Below, piece by piece: positions 1 to 9,438 of a DNA stretch of 64,000 bases. Both the position numbers and the translations under genes were made by a program. How positions within the stretch are numbered: position 1 is the first letter of the stretch; every line of letters begins with the position of its first letter. The notes below the pieces were generated by a model. It worked only from the letters and a program-made list of their open reading frames with translations. It had not been told where the DNA came from and made no database searches. This DNA comes from Macrotrachela quadricornifera. Taxonomy: Eukaryota > Rotifera > Eurotatoria > Philodinida > Philodinidae. The stretch covers positions 1 to 64,000 of the forward strand of contig JAJEKB010017724.1 of the NCBI GenBank assembly GCA_022393335.1. Reading direction: 5' to 3'.

Positions 1-244
1 ATTATTTGATATTGATGATTGATTCAAATAATCTTGATAACGTTCAACACGATCTATAGATGCTGACCAATGATATAATTGTTCACTAGTTATGTTTTGT
101 TTTGCAAGTTCAGCAAAACTAAATCTTGGAAAATTCTTATCATTTTCAACATTAAATTTCGAGAATAATTCACTCATACAATAAGGTATTAAGAGACGAA
201 TAATATTCGTCTCTTTAGTAGAAATAATAATACGTAAACAATTA

Positions 245-252
245 TGTTGTAG
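245..252. repeat. Target-site duplication TGTTGTAG, left copy
   Basis: It is identical to 1109-1116 on the other side of the hAT-like element, and its 8-bp length fits hAT integration. Confidence 0.85.
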
Positions 253-269
253 CAGAGATGTCCATCGCG

Positions 270-308
270 GCGCTGCCGCTGCCGCTGCCGCTGCCGCTGC
301 CGCTGCCG
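270..308. repeat. GC-rich hexamer repeat (GCCGCT)n
   Basis: About six tandem copies of GCCGCT lie just inside the left end of the hAT-like element. Related hexamers recur in inverted form near 770-820 and 985-1080. Confidence 0.8.
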
Positions 309-379
309 CGGACGCGACGCGGACGCGGTCGCGGTAGCGGCGCGGCAGCGGCAGATTTTTCTAAAAATCGTCGCGGCAG

Positions 380-757
380 CTAGGTATGCACCAAATCCTG
401 TTTTTAGGTGCTAAAGATGATTCATTTGCGACGTCAAGAACCGTCAATCCCTGTCAAATCTTCGGGTCCTATCTACTCAACTTTGTTCACTCTATCCGAT
501 GGCATTCAAAGATATGTCAAATCCGCGCTAAAAATATGCAGGATTTGACAAGATTTGACCAAAAAACGTGAATTTTTGTCAAATCTTGTCAAATCCTGCA
601 TATTTTTAGCGCGGATTTGACATATCTTTGAATGCCATCGGATAGAGCGAACAAAGTTGAGTAGACAGGACCCGAAGATTTGACAGGGACTGACGGTTCT
701 TGACGTCGCAAATGAATCATCTTTAGCACCTAAAAACAGGATTTGGTGCATACCTAG
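380..757. repeat. Near-perfect palindrome inside the hAT-like element
   Basis: The left arm starts CTAGGTATGCACCAAATCC and the right arm ends with its reverse complement. The arms are about 180 nt and differ at only a few positions, so nearly the same 60-residue peptide can be read from both strands; that is a by-product of the symmetry, not evidence of a gene. The centre is near 568. The sequence is AT-rich compared with the GC-rich DNA either side, suggesting a separate element inserted in the host MITE. No clear target duplication is visible. Confidence 0.75.
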
Positions 758-1861
758 AGGCAGCGGCGCGTCAGCGGCTGACGTTTTAAAAAGCCATCGC
801 GGCAGCGGCGCAGCAGCGGCAAACTTTTTTTTAGAACATCGAAAAATAACATGATTTTGAAAGAAATTTTACTTTTTTGCAAATAGAACAATGTAGAGCT
901 GAATGAATTTGATAGTTTACTAGCAATATCTGTTGTCTGATACAGTTGGAACAGTGAAATTCGAAACGTTTTTTTGAAAACCATCGCGGCAGCGGCGCGG
1001 CGGCGGCTAGTTTATATTAGACCGCGTCGCGGCAGCGTCGCGGTAGCTTTTTTTCTCTAAGGCCGCGGCGCGGCAGCGGCAGTTTTTCAGCCGCGATGGA
1101 CATCTCTGTGTTGTAGGATAATATCATTATTTTCATATTCACTTACTCCCTCAGTATAATAAAGATTGATTTGAGGTGTACCAGTAATTAAATGTTGGAT
1201 GAGAATGACATAAAATAAATACGTCATATGAAACATTTTTTGCTTATTATACAATGAAAAATGAACACGATACTGACTACTTATATAGTTCTTATTTATC
1301 ATATACTTTTTTTCTATAAAAATATCTGGAGGCGTTTTTTTTTCTGTTAAAACTTCTGATAAAATATGAACAAACTCGTTTGTTCCTTTTGGATCCATAT
1401 AATTTCTAACTGCTAACGCAAATTTGAATAAGAAAAAAAAATAACATACTACATTTTAGTGTTAATTAGAATGCATATTTTTGACGCAAATCCGAAAAAA
1501 TGTCTAACTTTTAACATATTTTTTTTTTCTATATGATAAGTCTGTCACAGAATTTCACTAAGTTTGATAGAACAGAAAAAACGCAAAAGATTAATTGTAA
1601 TTTAATACTAGATACTCTATAATAAATGTCGGAGTTTTTGCTTAAAATTTTTAGTTGTCTGATATGAATTATTTAAAATGAAAAATATACTATTAAATGT
1701 GACATAATAAGCTGTACAATTTATATTAAAAAATATTATTTAACAAGTAACGCTCATCATTAAGACTCATTTGGCCCTCGACTCCACACCCTATCCAATC
1801 ACTATCTTTTCATTACTTTCTAGATTCCGTTGCATAAGCTAATGTTGTATACACATGTATA

Positions 1862-2246
1862 CAGTCGAGTCCACTTATAAGAACTCCGGATAAAGGAGAG
1901 ATCCGTTTTTAAGAGCCATTTTCCAATTTCCTATCCAGGTGCCTCTTATAAAGATGCGCTAATGCATCTCTCGATGGTTCGCAAGTATTTGGAAGAGAAT
2001 TTTACAGAGTATAATTCATATTATGATATCGAAGACATGATCGAAAAGAACGCTTTAATTAATCGTACTCGAAGTAAAATTACGGATTTCTTTAAGTAAA
2101 TTTATGTATGTCTATGTACTACTTAATGAATGTTGACAAGGACCAGTTTTTGCCCTGTTTTACATATAGTTCGGATAAAAAAGTGATCCGAATATAAGAG
2201 CCTCTTTTAGAAATCCCGACCGCGCTGTTTTAAGCGGACTCGACTG
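1862..2246 (+). mobile_element. Pogo/Tigger-type (Tc1/mariner) transposon remnant
   Basis: The inverted ends are CAGTCGAGTCC at 1862 and GGACTCGACTG ending at 2246. Both are flanked by TA (1860-1861 and 2247-2248), the target duplication of Tc1/mariner elements. Subterminal motifs (TTATAAGA.CTCCGGATAA) resemble Tigger ends. Only the tail of the transposase is left, so this is an internally deleted, non-autonomous copy of 385 bp. Confidence 0.75.
1932..2099 (+). pseudogene. C-terminal fragment of a pogo/Tigger transposase
   Basis: The reading frame gives ALMHLSMVRKYLEEN and ends RSKITDFFK followed by a TAA stop. A final ITDFF(K) motif after a helical segment is characteristic of the C-terminus of pogo/Tigger DDE transposases (established family knowledge). 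The helix-turn-helix and the DDE domain are missing. The fragment lies inside the inverted repeats of the 1862-2246 element, which supports the reading. Confidence 0.65.
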
Positions 2247-2248
2247 TA

Positions 2249-3526
2249 TATGGGAAACAAAAGTGGACACTGTTGTTAGTAACGACCGCTTTCTAAACAG
2301 ATTCCACTTTTCAATTTTCTCTTGAAATTTACCAAAGTAAATTTTACGAGACAGCTTACAGTCAGTCTTAGCTGTTCATACAAGTCACGACTCTCGGTTA
2401 CTCGATTTCGTATATGATATGCGTATAATTTAAAACAGTGCTTTATTTTCTTGCTAATTCATCTGCTGCTGAAGTTTTTGATAAATCGTTAGTGTTCTTA
2501 ATTACCTTATACAACAACCTACACCTCGTTCACATTTGTCTGCGAGATATATTTCCATCTGAAGCTGTGAATTCAGTTCTTTGTCTGCTGCTCCCGTTAT
2601 TGTTGGTTCGTAACCCTTTATTTCCGTCTGTTTATTGGCAATCAAAACTCATTTCACAGCACTGAATCTTTCCCAGTTTTGAATACTTGCTACTGGCGAG
2701 TTCAGATCATTTGGCAATTTCATATAAACTTCAATGACCTAAAGCAAGTCTTCAGAGATCCTGTTGAAACCTATGTCTCTGGAAAATTATTCTCTTTCCA
2801 TCTTGGATCATTTCATTGCACGAGAGGAAGGCGCAAAACAAAGTACTGCATGAATTGATTTTGCTAACCGAAGAAGCGCAGTTGAACAAAATGAAATGCT
2901 CATAACATTTAATTGTTGAAGCCTTTCCGCAAAAAAATTTATTCAACGAGACTTGATCAACGACAATATGTGATTCGCTGAAATTCCAACTTCAAAGAAC
3001 TTAATTTCACAATATATCAATCTCAAAAACTTCTAATTGGTTGGAAATTCAGATTTAAAATATCTGATAGGGCCAAACTTGCGCAACCTTAGAAACCTCT
3101 AGTGGCCGGGATTTTCATAAGAAAAAATCTGATTAGCCGATATCCCAATATCAAAAACTTTTTAAGTGAAAAGTAGTTGGATGCAAGAGCATTTATATGC
3201 AAAGATATAAAAAACACAAAAAGTGATGTTTTAAAAATGATGGTTAGAAACATAGACATTGTATATTCGAAATAAATATCGCATTATCATAATAATTTAT
3301 CTTGAATATATGCTCCCAATAATCAAAATTTTTAAATTTTAACAACAAAATTCATTGTTTTACAAAAAAGAATTTATAAAATTATCGAATTCAAATCAAA
3401 CGAAATTTCAACCATTTCCACTTATTCTTCGGCAACATCAAACATTTCATTTTAGATACATCAGTTCAATTGTTGAAACAAAAATAAACATTAAAACACA
3501 CCCTCAATCCGAATAAAGTTTAAATA
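2249..3526. other. No gene recognised
   Basis: AT-rich DNA between the Tigger remnant and the F-box gene. Short open frames at 2438-2665 (+) and 2752-2946 (-) lack recognisable motifs and splice context. The last 200 bases are the 3' flank of the F-box gene. Confidence 0.5.
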
Positions 3527-5311
3527 TCAAAGCCAAATATTCAATTGTTTTCCAATAAACTTGATATCCATATCTGTGTAGTGTAATGAATTTTTATCAT
3601 TTCGAATAATTTCATCCAACTGGTTTTTCAAGGTTTCGAATACGGTAGTAGCTGTTTGCAAAGAAGCATAGATAATAAATTTAAAATGTGTCAAATGATG
3701 AAACAATTTTTTTAGCTTTTCAAGGAAAGAAAATAGCTTGTCAATAGGAAATTGTGCGTCGCTTATGTGTAATATACGACGTTGTATATAGGGTAAAATT
3801 TCCGATAAATCGTCGAAAAAAGTTGGATAAAATTTTGATAAATATGTAACTTCATTTTCCTCTTGAATCGAATCAGATGCATCAATATGAAAATCAGTGA
3901 TTTTTGTCGAGAGTTTTTGAAATGGAAGATTTTTCAAATAAAAAATTATTGTTTGCATATTGTCGCTTAGAAAATATATGTCGTTGATATGTGGTGATTG
4001 AGCTAGGAGTTTTTTTACAATCGAATATGTACGAATATTTAAAAGTTCATCAAAATACTTGCTATTGCAACGAAGTTTAATTCTTTTTAAATTAATAAGA
4101 TTTTCCCAGATATTATCATTCATAGAATCAAATTCCTCTGGAAAAACTTTGTCTGATGAGTACTCTATGCCAACGTCAAAAGATTTACAATTCAATAGTT
4201 GTTCAAAAGTAATTACTTGTTTGTAACTGTTATACTGGATAAGCTCCTTAAGTGGTCGAACTTCGATTAAACGTGAAACAGGTTTTGGCCATGTATGAAA
4301 TGAGTAACTTGTTTGACTTTGGCCTGAGTGGCTGGAGTCGTACAGTTCCTTAATATTTAGAAAGCGTATGTCAGGTTCGTATATTGTATGAATATAGTAA
4401 GAAAAATTTTCCAGTTCAATGAAATTTAACGTTAAAGAATGTAATTCTTCATAGTTCGTATATTCATCAGATGCGTTGTCAATAATCAGTGTAAGTGAGT
4501 GAATTTGACTCTTATTAAATTCCTGAAGCAAATTTTTCAAAATTACAAAACGTGGTTCATTCCAACCGCAACATCCTTCAATTTGAAGATTCTTTAATGT
4601 GACTGGCACATCGAGTCCCACATCTTCTTCTTGTTCTTCGTCATTAGGAGTAACCTTTGGCAGAGAAAATGTCAATTCTTCTAGATTCGGCATAGTTTCA
4701 AATATTTTACGTAACATTTCATTAGAAAGTAATCCGATAGTCAGATATTTCACATTAGGCATAGGGGAAAGATCAGTAGGTAGAAATGTTTTTGCGAACA
4801 TATCTCTTGGTGTGATGGAAAAACCTTGTCGTTTTGTAAAATTTAATATAGTCAAATTAGATGTTAAAAATTCGGCGATAGTTTGCAATAGTCTGACGCT
4901 TGGTTTATCATTAGAAATTGAAAGTTCAGTAAGATTTGGTAATAAAAGAAATTTTATGAGTAGGCTAGCATCTTGCAGGATTTGTTCCCCATCCTCCTCT
5001 CCTTCATAGTCTAATAGTGTCAACGTGCTGAGATTAATAAAATTTCGTGCATAAGGATATACCAAGTCTAAGTGATCTATTGCACTCAGTTTAAAAGAAC
5101 GTATTCTATTAATGATGTGTGCTGTGCGTAGATGACAAAACTGCCGATATGAAATATTTGCTTGTGTAAGATCAATGTCGTATAAATGTGGCTCGATGAT
5201 TCGTAGGAAACGTTGATTAAGATTACCAAAAGCATAAATTAAATCAAATTTTTTTAGATAGACAAAGACGGACAACCATAGTTCATCAGGCAATGATTCC
5301 ATAGTAGCCAT
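3527..5311 (-). CDS. F-box protein with degenerate leucine-rich region, 594 aa
   Basis: Likely substrate receptor of an SCF (Skp1-Cullin-F-box) ubiquitin ligase. Residues about 4-45 (SLPDELWLSVFVYL.. then NLNQRF) match an F-box: conserved LPDE/L start, hydrophobic helix and a closing N.RF. Irregular leucine-rich segments follow, for example NLSTLTLLDYEG near residue 93, LPNLTELSIS near 125 and MPNLEELTF near 208, which would form the substrate-binding part. An acidic stretch lies near residue 222. The start could be Met1 or Met4; the F-box is complete from either. It is a single exon, which is common in this expanded bdelloid family. A second, shorter F-box gene lies 1.5 kb away on the opposite strand, so the two are not simple tandem copies. 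The target is unknown. Confidence 0.85.
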   Translation of the reverse strand: MATMESLPDELWLSVFVYLKKFDLIYAFGNLNQRFLRIIEPHLYDIDLTQANISYRQFCHLRTAHIINRIRSFKLSAIDHLDLVYPYARNFINLSTLTLLDYEGEEDGEQILQDASLLIKFLLLPNLTELSISNDKPSVRLLQTIAEFLTSNLTILNFTKRQGFSITPRDMFAKTFLPTDLSPMPNVKYLTIGLLSNEMLRKIFETMPNLEELTFSLPKVTPNDEEQEEDVGLDVPVTLKNLQIEGCCGWNEPRFVILKNLLQEFNKSQIHSLTLIIDNASDEYTNYEELHSLTLNFIELENFSYYIHTIYEPDIRFLNIKELYDSSHSGQSQTSYSFHTWPKPVSRLIEVRPLKELIQYNSYKQVITFEQLLNCKSFDVGIEYSSDKVFPEEFDSMNDNIWENLINLKRIKLRCNSKYFDELLNIRTYSIVKKLLAQSPHINDIYFLSDNMQTIIFYLKNLPFQKLSTKITDFHIDASDSIQEENEVTYLSKFYPTFFDDLSEILPYIQRRILHISDAQFPIDKLFSFLEKLKKLFHHLTHFKFIIYASLQTATTVFETLKNQLDEIIRNDKNSLHYTDMDIKFIGKQLNIWL

Positions 5312-5766
5312 ACGTAATGAAAGTGAAAAAGAAACGTGCTCCTTCTCTAATGTTTGGAGAGAAAAAAATCAAATTTTCAATTTTCAAAGATGAAAAATAT
5401 TTGCATTTTCTTTTTTTTTGTGCTTGAAAATAAAACAAATATAAAAACAACTTCTTTTGCAAATGCATCGCGCAACCAAACAACATTTTTTTAAAATGTT
5501 TCTATAAGTACCAAAAAATGAAATTTTAAAATGATTTCGTCAGCAATTATGTGAGATTTTATGGTAAGTATATGTACAGAATCTGACTTAAAAGAGACCG
5601 TCAAGATCTGTATTTACTTTGCTAATCAAGCTAAACTGAAAAGCTCATGATGTCGAACCACAGACGTTAAGATCTTCTCTTTGAAAACACTCAAACTGAT
5701 AAAACCGATGCTTCCGTTGTTTTAAGTGTTCAGAGCTTAATCTAGAGCAATATTATTGACTTTTGA
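5312..5766. promoter_or_regulatory. 5' flank of the minus-strand F-box gene and intergenic DNA
   Basis: A 450-bp AT-rich interval separates the minus-strand F-box start from the plus-strand two-exon gene, so it may be a bidirectional upstream region. I see no certain promoter motif. The open frame at 5286-5486 is most likely chance. Confidence 0.3.
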
Positions 5767-6282
5767 ATGGAAACATATAGAATGTGCATTTTTTTGAGTA
5801 CAGGAGACGTTTATGACAGAAAATCTAAGAAAATAGGAAAGACGATGTCTCATATCCGAAAGCCTCAAAACTCGAGTTCACTGATACCTGTCTCTAAACA
5901 AAACATTGTAAGAGCAAAAAATTCGTCATCTGTTATTGATTGGGAGGATAAAGCTAAGGATAACAGCACATGCGATATATGCCGTTTAAAACTTTCGTAA
6001 AATAAAAATAATTTCAAATACTATAATTTTTTAAATAGGAAAACTTTCCACAGGCATTCACCAGCAGATTATAGCGAGAATAACAACAAAATCACATGCT
6101 TCGTGGAATTCACTAAAAGCGACACAGCTAACCTTTATTTTCCCTATTTAGTTACGTTTTCTTGTTACATGAAGAAGAAAAATACAATGAACATCATAAA
6201 GGCAGAGCGAAGGAAACGCAGGGGTTTCGATGCGACTATAGGTGGACAGGCACGTGTATATTGGCATTCAAATCTGCTCTAA
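5767..6282 (+). CDS. Putative two-exon small Cys/His protein, about 157 aa
   Basis: Exon 1 is 5767-5996 and exon 2 is 6039-6282 (TAA), joined by a 42-nt GT..AG intron (5997-6038, ending TTTAAATAG). Splicing preserves the frame, joining CDICRLKL to SKTFHRHSP. The joint creates a C-x2-C followed by H-x-H cluster, which could bind zinc but matches no family I know. The N-terminal half is rich in Ser, Asn and Lys; the C-terminal half is basic (KAERRKRRGF) with further Cys. The Met at 5767 may not be the true start: a TTGAGTACAG acceptor-like site lies at about 5793-5802. The intron length fits the other introns in the window. No homologue is recognised, and coding status is inferred from the frame and the intron. 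Confidence 0.4.
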
Positions 6283-6770
6283 TACTCAAGAAGTGGTAAA
6301 TCTCAAAATATTACATCCTTAACAACTACATAGGACCATATCGAATGAAACAAAACATCTGTAATACAACAATAAGACATTAAGTCAATAATTCTTAACA
6401 ATTTAGAGAATTGCTTAATTTAATGTAGATTATACATATCGATCTGCTGAGATGTTTGACTAGATCGAAATTCGTTGAACGCAGCAAGTGTTTCGTACAT
6501 TTTGATTCTGTTTGGTGCACTTGCTGTTTAAAAACACTGACTTGTATCTCATCTATGACTTTACCAAGAACAACACATATGATCTTTATTTTTTCTGTCT
6601 CCGACAATATTATCTTCATCAAAAATAAAGGAAAAAAAGACACTTCAGCGTCATGTGATATGACTCATGGAATTTTTCACCTTAAATCAAAGAAAGGTAT
6701 AAAAATGAAATGCGCTTTTACAAAATTATTATAAATATTGCAATAACTGTTAGTAAGAAAGATTCAAAAA

Positions 6771-7463
6771 ATGAATGCAACATTGGAAGAATCAGTCGGA
6801 AATGACTCTGTAATCATTCTTGAGCAACTACCAAATGAAATTCAACTGATGATTCTGAAACATTTATCACTGTACGATCTATATAAAGCATTCTCCAGCA
6901 TAAATTCCAGATTTAATTCGCTTCTTTATTATGTTACACCAAAAGTGTCCAGTTTACAAACATTATATGATGATATACAGACGTTTGAACGTCATTTAAT
7001 ATGGCGCTTCCATGAATGGATATGGTGGGAAGAGTCTGTGTACTACCTGATTCCTCAAAGAGGTTATCATGCGCTCCGATGGAAATTTATTTCTCAAAAA
7101 TGCGTTGAACAATTGGAACAACTGTCAACAAATCACCATCGGATTATGTCTGTAATTTCTAAATATCCAGTGCATATAAACACTCTCTTCTTAATTTTCA
7201 ATGTTTGTGGTATTAAGAAGTTGTACTTTGTTGCCAAAAAATTTCCTCAATGGGTGAAAGAAAATTATAGTGAACAAAACGAAATAATTATCGACTCTGA
7301 CAGTAGTTGGATCACAAAGGAAGTTTGCAATGCTTTTGCAGAAATCAACAAACTGGAAAGAGAAAGACAAACACAAATGATTTATCAACAAGCAAAGATG
7401 ATTTGGACTGAGCTGAGAGAATCAAAAGAGTTTCTTATTTTAGATCTACCAACTTTTCCATAA
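6771..7463 (+). CDS. F-box protein, 230 aa, short C-terminal part
   Basis: Residues about 15-55 form an F-box: LEQLPNEIQLMILKHL, then DLYKAFSSINSRFNSLL, with the usual LP.E..L.I...L.. pattern and N.RF end. This suggests a Skp1-binding adaptor of an SCF ubiquitin ligase. The rest is helical, with an aromatic patch (FHEWIWWEESVYYL, residues about 80-93) and a charged helix near 190-215. No leucine-rich repeats are visible, so it is much shorter than the F-box gene at 3.5-5.3 kb. It may be a short paralogue or a truncated one, though it ends in a normal TAA with no sign of a frameshift. Stops lie upstream of the chosen Met. Confidence 0.8.
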   Translation: MNATLEESVGNDSVIILEQLPNEIQLMILKHLSLYDLYKAFSSINSRFNSLLYYVTPKVSSLQTLYDDIQTFERHLIWRFHEWIWWEESVYYLIPQRGYHALRWKFISQKCVEQLEQLSTNHHRIMSVISKYPVHINTLFLIFNVCGIKKLYFVAKKFPQWVKENYSEQNEIIIDSDSSWITKEVCNAFAEINKLERERQTQMIYQQAKMIWTELRESKEFLILDLPTFP

Positions 7464-7601
7464 AAACGGAAAAGAAAAATTAGAATGATTTTCATTTCTC
7501 TTTGTACCTTTGTACAGTCAAAAGAGATTATTACCTTTTCTGAAATAAAACAAATACTGTTATAGTTGATATGCGTCTATTAACTTCTGAAAACAGATTT
7601 A

Positions 7602-8088
7602 TCGAATGAGTCAAAATGATTGAAACATTTGGTATTTTACAAATATCTTAACAGAAATATTTTTTTAAACGATGTGCCGTGAAAAGCTCTAGAAAATCTT
7701 TATTGATTTATTTTGATAGTGTATTCTATACTCAAACTGAACAAATGGAATGAAGACGAAATGGCCCATTGTGTTCAACGTGATAAACATATATAGAAGA
7801 CTATTTTGTTTTGTGATAGACATTTATCCGTACATTTTTCATAGAGTTTTCGACAGCGCAACTTTCGTACAAATGATCGAGTTGTTAGCATTTTCTTAAG
7901 TCGAGATATTTCATCTTTAGTCAACTTGTTCAGTTTGACTATAGAATACACTATCAAAATAAATTAATAGAGATTTTCTAGAGCTTTTCACGGCACATCT
8001 TTTGAAAAAAGAAATTAATAATACACGATTTATTTCTGTTAAGATATTTGTAAAATACCAAATGTTTCAATCATTTTGACTCACCCGA
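7602..8088. mobile_element. Foldback MITE with TA target sites (mariner-like)
   Basis: The left arm begins TCGAATGAGTCAAAATGATT and the right arm ends AATCATTTTGACTCACCCGA. TA lies on both sides (7600-7601 and 8089-8090). The arms are about 140-160 nt (7602-7742 and 7927-8088) with high identity, including the TTTTGATAGTGTATTCTATA block, around a 185-nt unique loop. A TA duplication points to the Tc1/mariner superfamily. A 60-residue minus-strand open frame (7775-7957) spans the loop and part of the right arm; it is unrecognised and may be chance. Confidence 0.7.
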
Positions 8089-8628
8089 TAGTTCACCAAA
8101 AATAGAATTTCAAAATAAGTTTGTACGGGATTTCAGTGCTAATGACATTTGTGTCAGCTTTTTTTCAAAAAAATAATCTGCTTATCCGTTTTAGTAGTAT
8201 TAAAAATTATTTTCTAATACTTATTCTATTTTGTTGCGACTCTACAAATCTATTTTTGGTAAACTTACATATATATACTGTAACCTTACACCCTATTTCT
8301 GTACAGAATAGGCTTATGTTGTGATACTTGCTACTAAGATTTAATTGTTAAAATACCAACCGTCTTGAAGTAGCTATCGCGTTTTTGCTATTGCCACAAA
8401 CCAATATTATTCATAGGAGAATATTGGTACGGCCTCCATTTTCCTCCGTATAATCCCGTAAACGCTCGTTTACGACCGTACATGTTTCACCCGGGATTGT
8501 CCAGTCCTCTATGGCACATTATGGTATCTTTTATAGGTATTTTTTATTAAAAGAAAAAACACACTAAAAATAAATGTGTTGCGCGAATGTGTCGTAGATT
8601 ATAGTGTCGCAATCTCAATGGAGAAAAT

Positions 8629-9438
8629 ATGTCGTCCGTAGAATGTGTCCTATATATATTTCTTTCGTTCTGTCTGCTGACTGTTCATTCACCTTATTGT
8701 TTTAAACATACGGCTATATACCTTTTTAAAGATCGTGTTCATAAATGCTCAAATGTGTTTCGATGTGCACAATGCAATGGTTGCCACCATTTTCTATCGA
8801 ACGAATGTGAAAAAGTGATGCAGTATAGATCAGATCTAAAAGAACAAGTTAATAATGCACTATCAACAGGTAAATTGCATTGCCAGGTTTCTCAAGACCG
8901 TGCCCAACAGAATCAATTCATACTAAAGTCTAATGAATTTCCTCCATTACTACCATCGTTAGAACGTCCTGCTCCATGGCATAAAACTACTGCTCCAACA
9001 TCAGCTACTACACACACGAAAGTAGTTGAAGACACTACAGGAATCTTGATGTCGATAAATCAAAATATCCTAGACATGAAAGAGAATAATTATCGCATAG
9101 ATCAGAAACTAGATCGTATGGGCGAAAAAGTTGATCGAATATCTCTCGACACAGAATTATATCATATAATTGTGGAAAAAACATTATCTGTACTCAAATC
9201 ATTGGTTGAAGAATTCTTTGGGCCATTGATAGACAAAGATGTTGCTGGTCTTAGAAAAAAACACATACAACTAGGTGATATACACGAATCGCTGAGCTCT
9301 CTATCAAACTATATCAAGTCGTACAATATGGATCGGTATCAACGTAGCACATCTCCTCAACCTCATCTTGCTCCATCTCAAAAAGCTACAACAAACAACA
9401 ACCAGAATAATGAATTTGTCGAAAACAAGAGCAAATAG
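8629..9438 (+). CDS. LINE ORF1 protein (gag-like), 269 aa
   Basis: This is probably the RNA-binding ORF1 protein of the LINE. A Cys/His cluster (CSNVFRCAQCNGCHHFLSNEC) lies at residues about 40-60 and contains a CCHC-like spacing (C-x2-C-x4-H-x5-C), as expected for a zinc knuckle. A Pro/Thr-rich linker follows. A predicted coiled coil spans residues about 138-180 (ILMSINQNILDMKENN.. RIDQKLDRMGEKVDRI), typical of ORF1 trimerisation. The tail is Gln/Asn-rich. The N-terminal 25 residues are hydrophobic and may not be the original start. It ends in TAG placed directly against the ATG of ORF2. Confidence 0.7.
   Translation: MSSVECVLYIFLSFCLLTVHSPYCFKHTAIYLFKDRVHKCSNVFRCAQCNGCHHFLSNECEKVMQYRSDLKEQVNNALSTGKLHCQVSQDRAQQNQFILKSNEFPPLLPSLERPAPWHKTTAPTSATTHTKVVEDTTGILMSINQNILDMKENNYRIDQKLDRMGEKVDRISLDTELYHIIVEKTLSVLKSLVEEFFGPLIDKDVAGLRKKHIQLGDIHESLSSLSNYIKSYNMDRYQRSTSPQPHLAPSQKATTNNNQNNEFVENKSK

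Larger units (their letters stand above)
253..1108. mobile_element. hAT-like non-autonomous foldback element (MITE)
   Basis: The ends are inverted copies of CAGAGATGTCCATCGCGG (from 253) and CCGCGATGGACATCTCTG (to 1108). A perfect 8-bp direct repeat, TGTTGTAG, flanks it at 245-252 and 1109-1116. An 8-bp duplication with CAG ends is the hAT signature. No transposase is present. The subterminal DNA is very GC-rich and built of GCCGCT/GCGGCA hexamer variants, unlike the AT-rich surroundings. It contains a long palindrome (380-757). Orientation is undefined. Confidence 0.85.
1..1425 (-). pseudogene. Unrecognised gene, exon split by a hAT-type element; runs off the window start
   Basis: Reading on the minus strand, an open frame runs from about 1425 (first Met at 1398, MDPKGTNEF) to 1117. 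A transposon occupies 253-1108. If the element and one copy of its 8-bp duplication are removed, the frame continues without a stop from 252 to position 1, through LLIPYCMSELFSKFNV and SAELAKQ-like helical sequence to the window edge. The start is uncertain: the frame stays open upstream of the Met, so this may be an internal exon. About 180 residues would be coded. I recognise no domain. Its composition (many Ile, Asn, Tyr, Lys) resembles uncharacterised bdelloid proteins. Whether the gene is dead depends on whether the insertion is spliced out or fixed. Confidence 0.5.

Noticed and set aside
386..751. Twin open frames on opposite strands coding nearly the same 60-residue peptide
   Set aside because: They are produced by the palindrome 380-757; no start context, homologue or other coding sign.
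4599..5009. Open frame of 136 codons on the plus strand
   Set aside because: It is antisense to the F-box gene and Ser-rich in the way such shadows usually are.
8629..8710. Signal peptide at the start of the 8.6-kb open frame
   Set aside because: The hydrophobic start is followed by a zinc-knuckle and coiled coil and then LINE ORF2; it is more likely read-in of LINE 5' sequence than a secretion signal.
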